Source: LMUY01 sp964235495
Lineage (GTDB): Bacteria; Pseudomonadota; Alphaproteobacteria; Acetobacterales; Acetobacteraceae
Direction: 5' to 3'
NCBI GenBank assembly: GCA_964235495.1
Contig: CAXSAX010000002.1
Location: 60,357-124,356 of the forward strand
DNA: 64,000 bases
The first letter of the stretch is position 1. Each line of letters opens with the position of its first letter. The position numbers and the translations under genes are program-made. The notes under the pieces were generated by a model. The model was not told the DNA's origin, made no database searches, and saw only the letters and a list, made by a program, of their open reading frames with translations. Positions 53,129-62,236 of this stretch are shown here, piece by piece.

Positions 53129-54399
53129 CGGACCAGGCGGAGCTGCCGAAGGCGGGGCTGCCGAAGGCGGGGCGCGGGGCGCGGGGCAGCGTGCGAAAAC
53201 GGCGGGGCCGGGGCTGGCTGCTGGCCGGGGTGGCGCTCTTGGCGGCCGGCGGGATCGCCGCCTGGGGCATCGTCGGGCGGGCGGACACGGTGTCCGCGCT
53301 GACGCAGCGGGCCGACGACGAGTCGGTTCCGAAGGTGACGTTGGTTTCGCCACAGCACGGCCCCAGCATCCGAACCGTGACTTTGCCGGGCCAAACCCAG
53401 GCCTGGTATCAAGCGCCGATCTTCGCCCAGGTCACCGGCTACGTGCAGGCCTGGTACAAGGATTACGGCGCCGACGTCCGCAAGGGCGAGCTGCTGGCCA
53501 CCATCGCGACCCCGAACCTGGACCAGGAGCTCGAGCAGGCGCGGGCACAGCTGCAGGTCGTGAAAGGCAAGTATGCCCTGGCCCAGGTGACGGCGGCGCG
53601 GTGGCAGAAGCTGGCCGGCACGCAAGCCGTCTCGCAGCAGACCGTGGACGTGAACAACGCCGATGCCAGGGCCGCGCAGGCCGAGGTGCAGGCCGCGCAG
53701 TTCAACGTCGGGCGGTTCGAGTCGCAGGAATCGTTCAAGCAGGTTGTGGCGCCGTTCGATGGCGTGGTCACGTCCCGCAACACGGACACCGGCAACTTCG
53801 TCAATGCCGCAGGCGGCAATGCGGGGCAGCAAGGCGGCACCCAGGAGCTGTTCTCGGTGGCCGACGTGCACCAAATCCGAGTTTTCGTCTCCGTGCCGCA
53901 GGACTATGCGGGCTACATCAAGCCCGGCCTCACCGCCTCGATGACCATGCCGCAGTTTCCCGACCGCACCTTCAAGGTCGATGTCACGACGACCGCCAAA
54001 TCGTTCAACTCAGCCTCCCGCACCGTGGTGACCGAGCTGACGCTGCCAAATCCCAAGGAAGAGATCTGGCCCGGCGCCTACGCCGACGTGCGGTTCCAGA
54101 TCCCGACCGACCCGAACATCCTCATCGTCCCCGAGCAGGCGCTGCTGTTCCGTGCCCAGGGGTTGCAAGTAGCGCTGGTCCAGGACGGCAAGGTGCACTT
54201 GCAGAACATCAAGCTTGGCCTGAACCTTGGGGAAACCGTGCAGGTCATGCAGGGACTGAAGCCAACCGACCAGTTGATCGCCAACCCGTCCGATGGGCTG
54301 CTCGAAGGCCAGGCGGTCGATGTCGTCCAGGTGCCGCCGCAGAACTCAGACGACGAGCCCCAGGCCGGCGCCAGCAACGCGAGCCACTCCGCCAAGTGA
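53125..54399 (+). CDS. RND periplasmic adaptor (HlyD/MFP family)
   Basis: The 424-aa membrane fusion protein has a basic cytoplasmic head (VRKRRGRGW), one membrane anchor (LLAGVALLAAGGIAAWGIV), lipoyl halves (IFAQVTGYVQAWYKDYGADVRKGELLATI and SFKQVVAPFDGVVTSRNTDTGNFV), a coiled-coil hairpin and C-terminal beta domains (ILIVPEQALLFRAQGLQVALV). The Asp/Glu/Ala-rich tail is low complexity. Its ATG overlaps the pump stop (ATGA) and its stop overlaps the next GTG, so the three proteins are made together. Confidence 0.93.
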   Translation: MTDQAELPKAGLPKAGRGARGSVRKRRGRGWLLAGVALLAAGGIAAWGIVGRADTVSALTQRADDESVPKVTLVSPQHGPSIRTVTLPGQTQAWYQAPIFAQVTGYVQAWYKDYGADVRKGELLATIATPNLDQELEQARAQLQVVKGKYALAQVTAARWQKLAGTQAVSQQTVDVNNADARAAQAEVQAAQFNVGRFESQESFKQVVAPFDGVVTSRNTDTGNFVNAAGGNAGQQGGTQELFSVADVHQIRVFVSVPQDYAGYIKPGLTASMTMPQFPDRTFKVDVTTTAKSFNSASRTVVTELTLPNPKEEIWPGAYADVRFQIPTDPNILIVPEQALLFRAQGLQVALVQDGKVHLQNIKLGLNLGETVQVMQGLKPTDQLIANPSDGLLEGQAVDVVQVPPQNSDDEPQAGASNASHSAK

Positions 54400-55859
54400 G
54401 GCTGAGCGCCCGGCTGGCCGCAGCACTCCTGGCGGGATCGCTCACATCATGCGATCTCGCGCCGCCGTACACGCCGCCAAGCTACCTGCTGCCGGCCTCG
54501 TACCAGGGCGCCGGGCCCTGGCAGATCGCCCATCCGCAGGACAGGATCGCGCGCGGCGCGTGGTGGAAGGCGTATGGCAGCCCCACGCTCGACCGGCTGG
54601 AGGCCAGGCTGCCGGACAATCCGGACCTGCTCGCCGAACGGGAAGCCTTCACGCAGGCGCGCGAGCTGGAAGCCGAAGCGGCGTCGGGCCTGTATCCCCA
54701 AGTCAGCGTGGGCGGGTTTGCATCGCAGAACAAGCAATCGCCGTACCGGCTGTTCCGCTCGCCCACCAGCGCGGCCCCCTTCGTCGAGCCCTCGGTCCAG
54801 GTCGATGCCCAGGCAAACTGGGAGATCGACCTTTGGGACCGGATCGGCAACGAGGCCAAGGCACGCAAGCGCCTGGCGCAGGCGGAGGCGGCCAACGTGG
54901 CCTTCGTCGAGCTCAGCCTGCAGGCGGAGCTGGCCAACGTGTACATCACCTTGCGCGGCCTGGATCAGCAGGGGGAGGTGTTCAAGCGCTCCGCCGCCAC
55001 TTACCAGACGGCGCTGACCATCACGCAGATGCGGCTGGCCGGCAAGATCGGCAACGCGCTGGACGTGGCGCGGGCGCAAACGCAGCTGAGCACCGTGCAG
55101 GCGCTGTACCAGGACAACCTGGCGCAGCGCGCCCTGGCGCAGCATGCGATCGCCGACCTCGTGGGCGAGTCCGCGAGCACGTTCAGCCTGCCGCCACAGC
55201 AGGACACGCCGCTCGTCATGCCGCAGATTCCCTCCGGCGTGCCGTCCGACCTGCTGCAAAGGCGGCCTGACATCGCCGCCGCCGAGCGCGCCATGGCCGC
55301 CGCCAATGCGGAGATCGGCGTGTCGCGCGCGGCGTTCTACCCCAACATCTCGCTCAGCGGGCTCGCCGGCACCGAGGATTCCGGGTTCAACCTGATCAGC
55401 CTGCCGAACGCCGTGTGGTCGATCGGGTCGCAGATCGCCCTGCCGCTGTTCGAGGGCGGGCTGCGCAAGGCGGAATTGGACTTCGCCAAGTCCAGCTACG
55501 CGCAGACCCGCGACCGCTACCGGGCGACCGTGCTGTCGGCCTTCCAGCAAGTGGAGGACCAGCTTTCGCTGAACGACCGGCTCACCAAGGAGGGCGCGCT
55601 GGACAAGCAGGCCGCCGACGCCTCAGGCAAGGCGCAGGCGCTCTCGCTGCAGCTCTACACGGCCGGGGTCGGCAACTACGTCGATGTGGTGATCGCCCAG
55701 ATCGCCCTGCTGCAGGCCCAAACCACCCAGATCGGGCTGGGCTCGCGCTACCAGCAGGTCTCCGTCAACCTGGTGCGCGCGTTGGGCGGCGGCTGGTCCA
55801 CGGAACAGCTGCCAAGCGAGCGGCAAATCCGGCCGTTCGATCCGCTCATCCCGGGCTGA
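54396..55859 (+). CDS. NodT-family outer-membrane efflux lipoprotein
   Basis: The 487-aa TolC-like channel has a lipoprotein signal with lipobox LTSC (Cys about 19), followed by D-L-A-P-P-Y-x-P-P and WWKAYGSPTLDRLEARLPDNPDL, then the duplicated outer-membrane efflux protein repeats (QVDAQANWEIDLWDRIGNEAKARKRLAQAEAA, RRPDIAAAERAMAAANAEIGVSRAAFYPNISLSG). It gives the exit duct of the second RND system. The GTG start at 54396 overlaps the adaptor stop (GTGA). No adjacent regulator is on the same strand. Confidence 0.93.
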   Translation: MRLSARLAAALLAGSLTSCDLAPPYTPPSYLLPASYQGAGPWQIAHPQDRIARGAWWKAYGSPTLDRLEARLPDNPDLLAEREAFTQARELEAEAASGLYPQVSVGGFASQNKQSPYRLFRSPTSAAPFVEPSVQVDAQANWEIDLWDRIGNEAKARKRLAQAEAANVAFVELSLQAELANVYITLRGLDQQGEVFKRSAATYQTALTITQMRLAGKIGNALDVARAQTQLSTVQALYQDNLAQRALAQHAIADLVGESASTFSLPPQQDTPLVMPQIPSGVPSDLLQRRPDIAAAERAMAAANAEIGVSRAAFYPNISLSGLAGTEDSGFNLISLPNAVWSIGSQIALPLFEGGLRKAELDFAKSSYAQTRDRYRATVLSAFQQVEDQLSLNDRLTKEGALDKQAADASGKAQALSLQLYTAGVGNYVDVVIAQIALLQAQTTQIGLGSRYQQVSVNLVRALGGGWSTEQLPSERQIRPFDPLIPG

Positions 55860-55874
55860 GCAGCCACGGGTCGG

Positions 55875-56288
55875 TCAGTGCACGTGCTGCGTGTCGTGCA
55901 CCGCGCCGGGGTACGACGGTTGGAACATGGCTTCCTCCATGGCGAGTTCGACCGTTTCGAGCAGCCGCCCCGGGCTGAAGGGTCGCTGCATGAAGTGCTC
56001 GTGACGGTTCAGGCGGCGCAGCGGAAAGCTCAGCACCGAGGTGAAGATCGCCGCGCGCCCAGGAGTTGCCTTGCGCCATTGCGTGATCAAGCTGCTGCCA
56101 TCCAAGCCATCCAGCAAGTCCAGATCGACCAATAGCAGGTCAAACTCGGAAGTATCCCCCAGTAATCCGATGGCGTCCTCGCAACGGCAAACGCTCGTTA
56201 CTGTGTAGCCGCTTCGCGACAGGACTTCTGTCATGACCCATTGAGTCAAGACGTCATCGTCAACGAAGAGAATGGATGGACAGCCCAT
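55875..56288 (-). CDS. Single-domain response regulator receiver
   Basis: The 137-aa CheY-like protein has the acidic pocket VDDD (residues 9-12), a phospho-acceptor Asp in LLLVDLDLLDG (about 55), the switch Thr/Ser in IFTS and the final conserved position as Arg in FMQRPFSPGRL, where K-P is usual. No output domain follows. It may act as a phosphate sink or protein-interaction switch. It converges on the NodT gene with 15 nt between stops. No histidine kinase is in the window. Confidence 0.85.
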   Translation of the reverse strand: MGCPSILFVDDDVLTQWVMTEVLSRSGYTVTSVCRCEDAIGLLGDTSEFDLLLVDLDLLDGLDGSSLITQWRKATPGRAAIFTSVLSFPLRRLNRHEHFMQRPFSPGRLLETVELAMEEAMFQPSYPGAVHDTQHVH

Positions 56289-56351
56289 GCCTCTAACCCC
56301 CTGTCACAAGCCTTACTTGAAACCTTTGACATGGATGCAGGAGAATGAGGT

Positions 56352-56374
56352 GTTGACGCACTTATCGCGTCAAC
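56352..56374. promoter_or_regulatory. Perfect inverted repeat upstream of the response regulator gene
   Basis: GTTGACGC (56352-56359) and GCGTCAAC (56367-56374) flank a 7-nt spacer, 64-86 nt upstream of the regulator start. The dyad is of operator size; a hairpin in the 5' leader is an alternative. No binding protein can be named. Confidence 0.4.
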
Positions 56375-56572
56375 GTACGGCAGGTTGTCTCCAAATTGAG
56401 TTACGGCTCCGTCATCGAGCAGCGACGCCGCAAAATCGCGTTTGCCATGCCTAATGATGCGCCGGGTCTTCGCGGTGCGAGGGCGCGTCCGCTTGCAGCT
56501 TGACGGAGGCTGCACCGCAAGACGGCTGCGCGGCCGGTCGCAGCATGACCCGGCGTTCCTACGGAAAACGCC

Positions 56573-57355
56573 CTAAGGCGCCACGGTCTCCGCCAGTTGC
56601 GGCAGGGACATGTCCATGTCCAGGTAGTGGCCCATGACCTCGCGCGCCGGACCGTCCTCGCGCACCCGGCCATGGTCCAGCCAGATCACCCGAGTGGCCC
56701 ATTCGAGCACGATGTTCTCCAGGTGCGAGGACAGCACCAGGATTTCCGCGGTCTTGACCAGGCTCTCCATGCGGGCGCGCGCCTTGTCCAGGAAGTTCGC
56801 ATCGCCGGCCAGGAACCACTCGTCCATCAGCAGCACCTGGGGCTGGATGGCCGTGGCCATGGCGAAGGCGAGGCGCACGGCCATGCCGGAGGAGTAGAAC
56901 CGCACCGGCAGCTCCATGAACTCGCCCAGCTCGGCGAAGTCGCAGACGTCCTCCACCAGGCGCGCCGTGGCGGCACGGTTCATGCCGTTGTACAGGCCGC
57001 GCAGCATGATGTTCTCGCGGCCGGACAGGTCGTTGTTCATGCCGGAGTTCACGTCCAGCAGGGAGCCCACCGCGCCCTCGACCCGCAGCCGGCCGGCCAC
57101 CGGCTCGTAGATGCCGGCCAACGCGCGCAGCAGCGTGGTCTTGCCCGCACCGTTGCCGCCCACCAGGGCCAGGCGGTCTCCCGGGCGCAAGGTGAACGAG
57201 ATGTCGCGCAGCGCCTGCACCACCATGCGGTGCTGCCCATCCTCGCCCAGCCGGCCGGACGCGGCGGCCAGCATCGTCTTCTTCAGGCTGCGGCTGTTGC
57301 CGTGATACAGCGGGAAGTCGATGCACAGGCCTTCCGCGCGGATGCCGGCCGCCAT
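56573..57355 (-). CDS. Polysaccharide ABC exporter, ATP-binding protein (Wzt/KpsT type)
   Basis: The 260-aa ATPase has Walker A GGNGAGKTT (residues 67-75), the polysaccharide-exporter marker NNDLSGRENIMLRGLYNG, an ABC signature-like FYSSGMAVRLAFA and Walker B QVLLMDEWF followed by LAGDANFLDKA. It lacks the C-terminal carbohydrate-binding domain of O9a-type Wzt and ends after the nucleotide domain, as in KpsT/RfbE. It energises export of a lipid-linked glycan. Its ATG lies 2 nt after the stop of the permease gene. Confidence 0.92.
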   Translation of the reverse strand: MAAGIRAEGLCIDFPLYHGNSRSLKKTMLAAASGRLGEDGQHRMVVQALRDISFTLRPGDRLALVGGNGAGKTTLLRALAGIYEPVAGRLRVEGAVGSLLDVNSGMNNDLSGRENIMLRGLYNGMNRAATARLVEDVCDFAELGEFMELPVRFYSSGMAVRLAFAMATAIQPQVLLMDEWFLAGDANFLDKARARMESLVKTAEILVLSSHLENIVLEWATRVIWLDHGRVREDGPAREVMGHYLDMDMSLPQLAETVAP

Positions 57356-57357
57356 GC

Positions 57358-58209
57358 TCAAACCCAGAACGCCAGGCGGCCGCGCACCCGGGCGAACAGC
57401 GTCCAGGCCAGCAGGCAGAGCACCGCGCTCCACACCGCCGCCGCGATCCACACGCCCAGCCCCGGCACGACGCCCAGCAACGGGTCACGCACCAGGGCCA
57501 GCAACGGGTAGAACGGGTTGAGCACCAGGTACTGGACGTTGTCCGTGATCAGCTCGGGCTGCCAGATGATCGGCGTTAGGAAGAAGGCGATCTGCATGAT
57601 GCTCCCTACGATCGGGGCCACGTCGCGGAAGCGGGCGCAGAACGCCCCCAGCAGCAGGCAGGCCGCCAGGGCGTCAACCACCCACAGCACGACCCCGGGC
57701 AGCGCGGCGAACGCGGTGACGCCGGGCCAGACGTCGAACCAGGCGAACACGCCCACGATCACCGCGACGTTGTGCAGCAGCACGAACACGTTGCGCACCA
57801 CCGCGCGCGTCGCATGCACGGTGAACGGCATGCGGAGCGAGCGTATGCTGCTTTCGGCTGAAGTGAAGCAGGTGCACGCATCCGTCACCAAGCCGCCCAG
57901 CGTGTTCCACAGCACCAGCGACAGCGCCAGGTACGGCAGGTACTTCTGCACTTCCATGTGGAACAGCTGCGAGTACAGCACCCCCATGGCCAGCACCATG
58001 ATGGCGGTGGACAGCGTGAGCCAGAATGGGCCCAGCACGGAGCCGCGGTAGCGCAGCTTGATGTCCAGCCACCCCAGCATGACGGTGAGGCGCCAGGCGG
58101 CCAGGCCGTCCGTCACGTCCTGCCATGCGACCCGCTGCCGCGCCCCGGCGCCCACATTGGCCAGCAGGTCAATCCCGCGCTCGCGCGCAGGCAAAAGTAA
58201 GCTCGGCAT
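57358..58209 (-). CDS. Polysaccharide ABC exporter, permease (Wzm/KpsM type)
   Basis: The 283-aa ABC-2 permease has about six membrane helices: LTVMLGWLDIKLRYRGSVLGPFWLTLSTAIMVLAMGVLYSQLF starts after an amphipathic N-terminus and contains the Y-R-x-S-x-L-G-P-x-W coupling segment. It also has NPFYPLLALVRDPLLG near the last helix and a short cytoplasmic end. With the ATPase it forms the exporter for the glycan assembled by the adjacent glycosyltransferase. Spacing to the ATPase gene is 2 nt and to the upstream transferase stop 43 nt. Confidence 0.92.
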   Translation of the reverse strand: MPSLLLPARERGIDLLANVGAGARQRVAWQDVTDGLAAWRLTVMLGWLDIKLRYRGSVLGPFWLTLSTAIMVLAMGVLYSQLFHMEVQKYLPYLALSLVLWNTLGGLVTDACTCFTSAESSIRSLRMPFTVHATRAVVRNVFVLLHNVAVIVGVFAWFDVWPGVTAFAALPGVVLWVVDALAACLLLGAFCARFRDVAPIVGSIMQIAFFLTPIIWQPELITDNVQYLVLNPFYPLLALVRDPLLGVVPGLGVWIAAAVWSAVLCLLAWTLFARVRGRLAFWV

Positions 58210-58252
58210 TGCCAGCGCGCGATACCGTATCGGCGGGCGGGCCGCAACCGAA

Positions 58253-60157
58253 TTACGGCCCCGGCTTCGCCGCGCCGAAGCACGGCTGCTCCTGCTCCAG
58301 ATGCAGGTTGCCGTTCAGGAACGGGTCGTGCAGCGCCAATCGCCCCCAGTCGCGCACCAGCCGATCCAGCTCCTCCCGGGTCTGGTCGCGTCGCTCCGGC
58401 GCATGGTCCGGAACGCGGGACGCAAGCTCGCGGTGCTCCAGCGCCGCCCAAGGCGTCCAGACGATGCGGTAGCCATGCGCGGTCAGCCGCAGGCAGAGGT
58501 CCACGTCGTTGTAGGCGACCGGCAGCGCCTCGTTCAGCCCGCCGACGGCGAAGAAGGCGTCGCGCGTCAGGGCGAGGCAGGCGCCCGTCACCGCCCAGAC
58601 CTGCCGGGCCGTGGCCAGCATCCCGAACGGCCCGGCGCTGTCGCCGGGCGCATAGCGCAGCAGGTGGCGCGGGATGCCGGTCGCATCCGTCGTGATGCCC
58701 GCATGCTGCACCCGGCCGTCCGGATACAGCAGCTTGGCCCCCACAGCGCCCACGTCGGGCTGCACGGCATGGGACACCAGCACGCTGAGCCAGTCGGGCT
58801 GCAGGGCCGCGATGTCGTTGTTCAGCAGCAGCAGCACGTCCCCCCGCGCCACCCGGGCCGCGGCGTTGTTCATCGCGGACCAGTTGAACCGGCCGGGGTG
58901 GCGCAGCACGCGCACCCGGCCGTCCTCGGCCAGCCGGTCGAGCAAAGCCAGCGCCTCGGCTTCCACGGAGCCGTTGTCCACGATCAGCAGCTCCAGCCGC
59001 GGGTAATCGGTGCCCCGCAGCACGGCGTCGGCGCACACCGACAGCAGCTCGGCATGGTCCCGGGTGGGCACGATCACCGAAACCAGGGGGGCCGGCTGCG
59101 GCAGCCCATAGGCCACGCGGCGCCCCCCAGCCATCGGCGTGGCTGCGGCGGCGACGCCCTCCCGCCGCAGCTGCGCCTCGGCGGCGCGGCACAGGGCGTC
59201 CGCGGAGGGCGGCGGCGCCCCCCGGTGGCACAGCACGGCGGGGATGTGCCGGATGCTGCCGGGTCGGGCCGCCGCGGCCACCTGGCTTGCCAGGCCGTGC
59301 AGCCGGGCCGGGCCGCCCCCGGGCGCGGCCTCGCGCACCAGCGCGACCCGCAGGAAGGTGAACGGCCCCAACAGGTCGCGGCAGCGCTGCAGCTCCTCGT
59401 CCCAATCCGGCTTGAAGAACGGCCGCACCCGGCGGCCACCCTCCAGCCAGTCCTCATCGGCATAGATCACGTCCGCATGGGGGTAGCGCGCGGCGAACCC
59501 GGCGGCGATCCGCAGCGCCTCGGGGGCCAGCGTGTCGCGTGGATCGAGGACGCAGACGAGGTCCGCGTCCAGGCTGCGGGCGGTGGTGGCCGCATCGCGG
59601 TCCGGCGGCACGGCTTGCACCGACACGCCCGGCGGGCAGGCTTGCGACAAGCTGGCAAGCGTCGCGCTGCATCCAGCGCCTGGCAGCAGCAGCACGGCCA
59701 GGCGCTGCGTCGCCGCGGCCTGCCGCCCCGGCCGCACCGCCACCAATTCGGCGAGGCAGGCGGGCTCGCACTCCTCGATCCAGCCGGCATAGTCGCGCGG
59801 GCCCGCCACCACGGGCGGTGCGGGCGGCGGGGGAGCCGGAGGCGCCTGCCGCGGGCGAAGCCGGGTCATGGCCCAGCGCAGCGGCCCGGTCAGCCGCCAG
59901 CTCGTGCTGCCCTGCACGGCGCTGAGCTTCCTCTGCAACAGCTCCGCCTCCGCCCGCACCGCTTCCAGCGCCGCGTCCAACGCCGCGGCCCGGCGCTGCG
60001 CCGCCCCGGGAGACGGCAGCGGCGAGTCGAAACTGGCCCGGTTGGCGTCCTCCAGCCGCTGGACGGCGCGGCTGCCCCGGACGGCTTGCGGATCGGCCGG
60101 CGGCAAGGCCAGGCTGGGGGGAGCCGCGTCTGCTTGGGCGGGTTGGGTTTGTCGCAT
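58253..60157 (-). CDS. GT2 family glycosyltransferase (O-antigen/capsule type)
   Basis: The 634-aa protein has an N-terminal coiled-coil-like region (RRAAALDAALEAVRAEAELLQRK), a degenerate first nucleotide-sugar domain (DLVCVLDPRDTLAPEAL, YADEDWLEGGRRVRPFFKPDWDEE) and a complete C-terminal GT2 domain (VSVIVPTRDHAELLSVC, LLIVDNGSVEAEAL, VLLLLNNDIAALQPDWL, YNDVDLCLRL). The D-N-G-S, N-N-D and YNDVDLC motifs mark rhamnosyl-type transferases. It probably builds the polymer exported by the downstream ABC pair. The ATG at 60157 is used; upstream starts run into the endonuclease gene. Confidence 0.85.
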   Translation of the reverse strand: MRQTQPAQADAAPPSLALPPADPQAVRGSRAVQRLEDANRASFDSPLPSPGAAQRRAAALDAALEAVRAEAELLQRKLSAVQGSTSWRLTGPLRWAMTRLRPRQAPPAPPPPAPPVVAGPRDYAGWIEECEPACLAELVAVRPGRQAAATQRLAVLLLPGAGCSATLASLSQACPPGVSVQAVPPDRDAATTARSLDADLVCVLDPRDTLAPEALRIAAGFAARYPHADVIYADEDWLEGGRRVRPFFKPDWDEELQRCRDLLGPFTFLRVALVREAAPGGGPARLHGLASQVAAAARPGSIRHIPAVLCHRGAPPPSADALCRAAEAQLRREGVAAAATPMAGGRRVAYGLPQPAPLVSVIVPTRDHAELLSVCADAVLRGTDYPRLELLIVDNGSVEAEALALLDRLAEDGRVRVLRHPGRFNWSAMNNAAARVARGDVLLLLNNDIAALQPDWLSVLVSHAVQPDVGAVGAKLLYPDGRVQHAGITTDATGIPRHLLRYAPGDSAGPFGMLATARQVWAVTGACLALTRDAFFAVGGLNEALPVAYNDVDLCLRLTAHGYRIVWTPWAALEHRELASRVPDHAPERRDQTREELDRLVRDWGRLALHDPFLNGNLHLEQEQPCFGAAKPGP

Positions 60158-60189
60158 GGGCCAACTGGTATAGCCGCGGATTTGCGCGG

Positions 60190-60891
60190 TCACGAGGCTT
60201 GCACGAGGCCCCCATGCAACGCCTGTCCCTCCGGGCACAGATCGAGCAACGGGCAGCGCGCGCAAGCCGGCTTGCGGAAGAAGCAGCATCGCTGCCCGTG
60301 CAGCATGAGGACCTCATGGTTGTCGTAGATCTGCTGGGCGTCCCAGTCGGGCGGCAGCTGCGCCTCCAGCACCCGGTGCGACGGGCCCACGGCCAGGTTC
60401 TCCGGGATCAGTCCGGTGCGGGCGGCGACGCGGTGATGGTGGCTGTCCACCGGCAGCGCGGGGCGGCGCAGGCTGCTGAAGCTGAGCACGGCGGCGCTGG
60501 TCTTGGGTCCGACTCCGGGCAGCCGCTCAAGCCAGGCGCGCGCCGCCTCCACCGTCATCTCGCCGAGGAAATCCAGCGACAGCGCGTCGCGCTCGGCCTG
60601 GATGGCGCGCAGGATGGCCTGGATGCGCGGCGCCTTCTGCTCCGGCCAGGTGGCGCGCGCAATCGCCGCCTCAACCTCGGCAGTGGGCGCGGCCGTCACC
60701 TCGGCCCATTCCGGGAAACGCGCCCGCAGCGCCTTGAAGGCGGCGCCGCTGTCCGCGTTGCGGGTGCGGTGGGACAACAGTGAGCTGACCAATTCGCTCA
60801 ACGGGTCCAGCGTGTGGAAGTAGCTGATCGGGCAGTGATAGGTTTGGCACAGGCGATGGTGAATCTCCAGCGCCTTATCCCGCACATCCAT
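60190..60891 (-). CDS. Endonuclease III-like base-excision DNA glycosylase
   Basis: The 233-aa HhH-GPD protein has the hairpin LPGVGPKTSAAVL with catalytic K130, the catalytic Asp D149 in PVDSHHHRVAARTG, and a C-terminal 4Fe-4S loop with cysteines 203, 210, 213 and 219 in the exact C-x6-C-x2-C-x5-C spacing of Nth. All glycosylase/AP-lyase residues are present. Sequence around the helix (ETLL/SLLSHRTRNADSGAAF) differs from canonical Nth (LLSAQATD), so it may be a paralogue. The ATG at 60891 is preferred over a GTG six codons upstream. Confidence 0.9.
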   Translation of the reverse strand: MDVRDKALEIHHRLCQTYHCPISYFHTLDPLSELVSSLLSHRTRNADSGAAFKALRARFPEWAEVTAAPTAEVEAAIARATWPEQKAPRIQAILRAIQAERDALSLDFLGEMTVEAARAWLERLPGVGPKTSAAVLSFSSLRRPALPVDSHHHRVAARTGLIPENLAVGPSHRVLEAQLPPDWDAQQIYDNHEVLMLHGQRCCFFRKPACARCPLLDLCPEGQALHGGLVQAS

Positions 60892-60943
60892 GGCGCCCGC
60901 CCCCGTCACCGAGGCAGAGCGCTACCGGCTGCGGCGAGTTCCT

Positions 60944-61948
60944 TCAGGCCGGGAACCGCACCATCCGGCCGCCTTCCTCGTCCCACAGCGCGTAGCAGGG
61001 CGCCAGAAGCGCCTGCCACAGCGTCAGCGTCGTCACGGCGCCCAGCTCCGGCCGGGCCTCGTGGCACTCCTGCAGGCGATAGTTCGGCATCCGTGCGGCA
61101 AGGTGGTGGACGTGATGGTAGCCGATGTTGCCGGTGAACCATTGCAGGACGCGCGGCAGCTTCAGGTAGGAGCTGCCGTGCAGGGAGGCCTGGACCGCGT
61201 TCCACTCCGACTGCCGCGCCCACTGCGCCTCCTCGAAGCGGTGCTGCACGGAGAACAGCCACACGCCGATGATGGAGGTGATGACCAGGATCGGTAGCTG
61301 GACCAGCACGACCGGCCACACCCCGAACACCAGCGCAAGGCCCACCAGGATACCGGCGATCACCAGGTTGGTCAGCCACACGCTGCGACGCTCCCGGGTC
61401 CAGTTCTTGGGCGCGTCGAACGGGATGCGGTAGAGCAGCAGGAACACGACCGGCGGCAGCACCAGCTGCATCACGATCGGGTGGCGGGAGACGCGGTAGA
61501 TGACCCGGCGCACCCGCGGCAAGGCCTGGTACTCCGCCAGCGTGGCGCAGGTCGAGTAGATGTCGATGCCGGTGTCGCGGCGGTCGAGATTGTTGAAGCT
61601 GGCATGGTGGTTGGCGTGCTGCCGGCGCCAGAACGCGTAGGGCGTGAAGGTGATCACGCTGCAGAAACGTCCAAGCATGTCGTTCGCCCGGCGCGAGTGG
61701 AAGAACGAACCGTGGCCGCAATCATGCTGGACGATGAACAGCCGCACCATCAGCCCTGCCGCCGGAAAGGCCAGCGCCAACGTGAGCCAGAAGGAGACGT
61801 TAAGGCTGGCGTACATCGCCCCATCGAGGGCCACGAACGCGAGAAAGGTGGTGCTGAACTGCACGATGCTGCGCCACAGCGACGGCGCTTGGAACGGCGC
61901 GATGGCGGCCAGCAGCGTGCGCCGCTCGAGGGGGGAGGCGTCGGTCAT
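60944..61948 (-). CDS. Membrane fatty acid desaturase
   Basis: The 334-aa di-iron enzyme has the three histidine boxes HDCGHGS (about 75-81), HANHHASFNN (about 110-119) and the final HHVHH (about 276-280) in NIGYHHVHHLAARMPNYRL. It has four or more membrane helices (WLTLALAFPAAGLMVRLFI, VMQLVLPPVVFLLLYRI, LVQLPILVITSIIGVWLFS). The layout is that of DesA/beta-carotene-hydroxylase-like acyl-lipid desaturases, so it likely adjusts membrane lipid unsaturation. It is alone between an endonuclease gene and a 288-bp gap. Confidence 0.9.
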   Translation of the reverse strand: MTDASPLERRTLLAAIAPFQAPSLWRSIVQFSTTFLAFVALDGAMYASLNVSFWLTLALAFPAAGLMVRLFIVQHDCGHGSFFHSRRANDMLGRFCSVITFTPYAFWRRQHANHHASFNNLDRRDTGIDIYSTCATLAEYQALPRVRRVIYRVSRHPIVMQLVLPPVVFLLLYRIPFDAPKNWTRERRSVWLTNLVIAGILVGLALVFGVWPVVLVQLPILVITSIIGVWLFSVQHRFEEAQWARQSEWNAVQASLHGSSYLKLPRVLQWFTGNIGYHHVHHLAARMPNYRLQECHEARPELGAVTTLTLWQALLAPCYALWDEEGGRMVRFPA

Positions 61949-62236
61949 CGTGTTCCCATGGCCAGCTGTTACGGTGAACTGCGTGCATCGTCTCGCCGCC
62001 CAAGCCGGGACTCCACGGCCAAGGTGCGCATCGGGCGCGTAATCATGTGCGCGCTTCTCTGTCCGGCCCTGCGCGAAGGCCGCCGGAGCTGGGCGAGTAG
62101 TTGGCAGTTTCGGCGGGGCTTGTCATCCCCGATCGCACCGGGATCAGTGAACGTGATTTTGGCGGTAATGCAAGCCCGGGGCGCCGGGCGGCCTGCCGAG
62201 GCGCGGGGGACGGCCCCCTGGCCTGGCAACCTTGTG
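61949..62236. other. Intergenic region without an identifiable gene
   Basis: This 288-bp stretch between the desaturase start and the porin stop holds no frame with gene-like composition, no tRNA-like fold and no T-run terminator that I can see. It probably contains the desaturase promoter. Confidence 0.5.
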
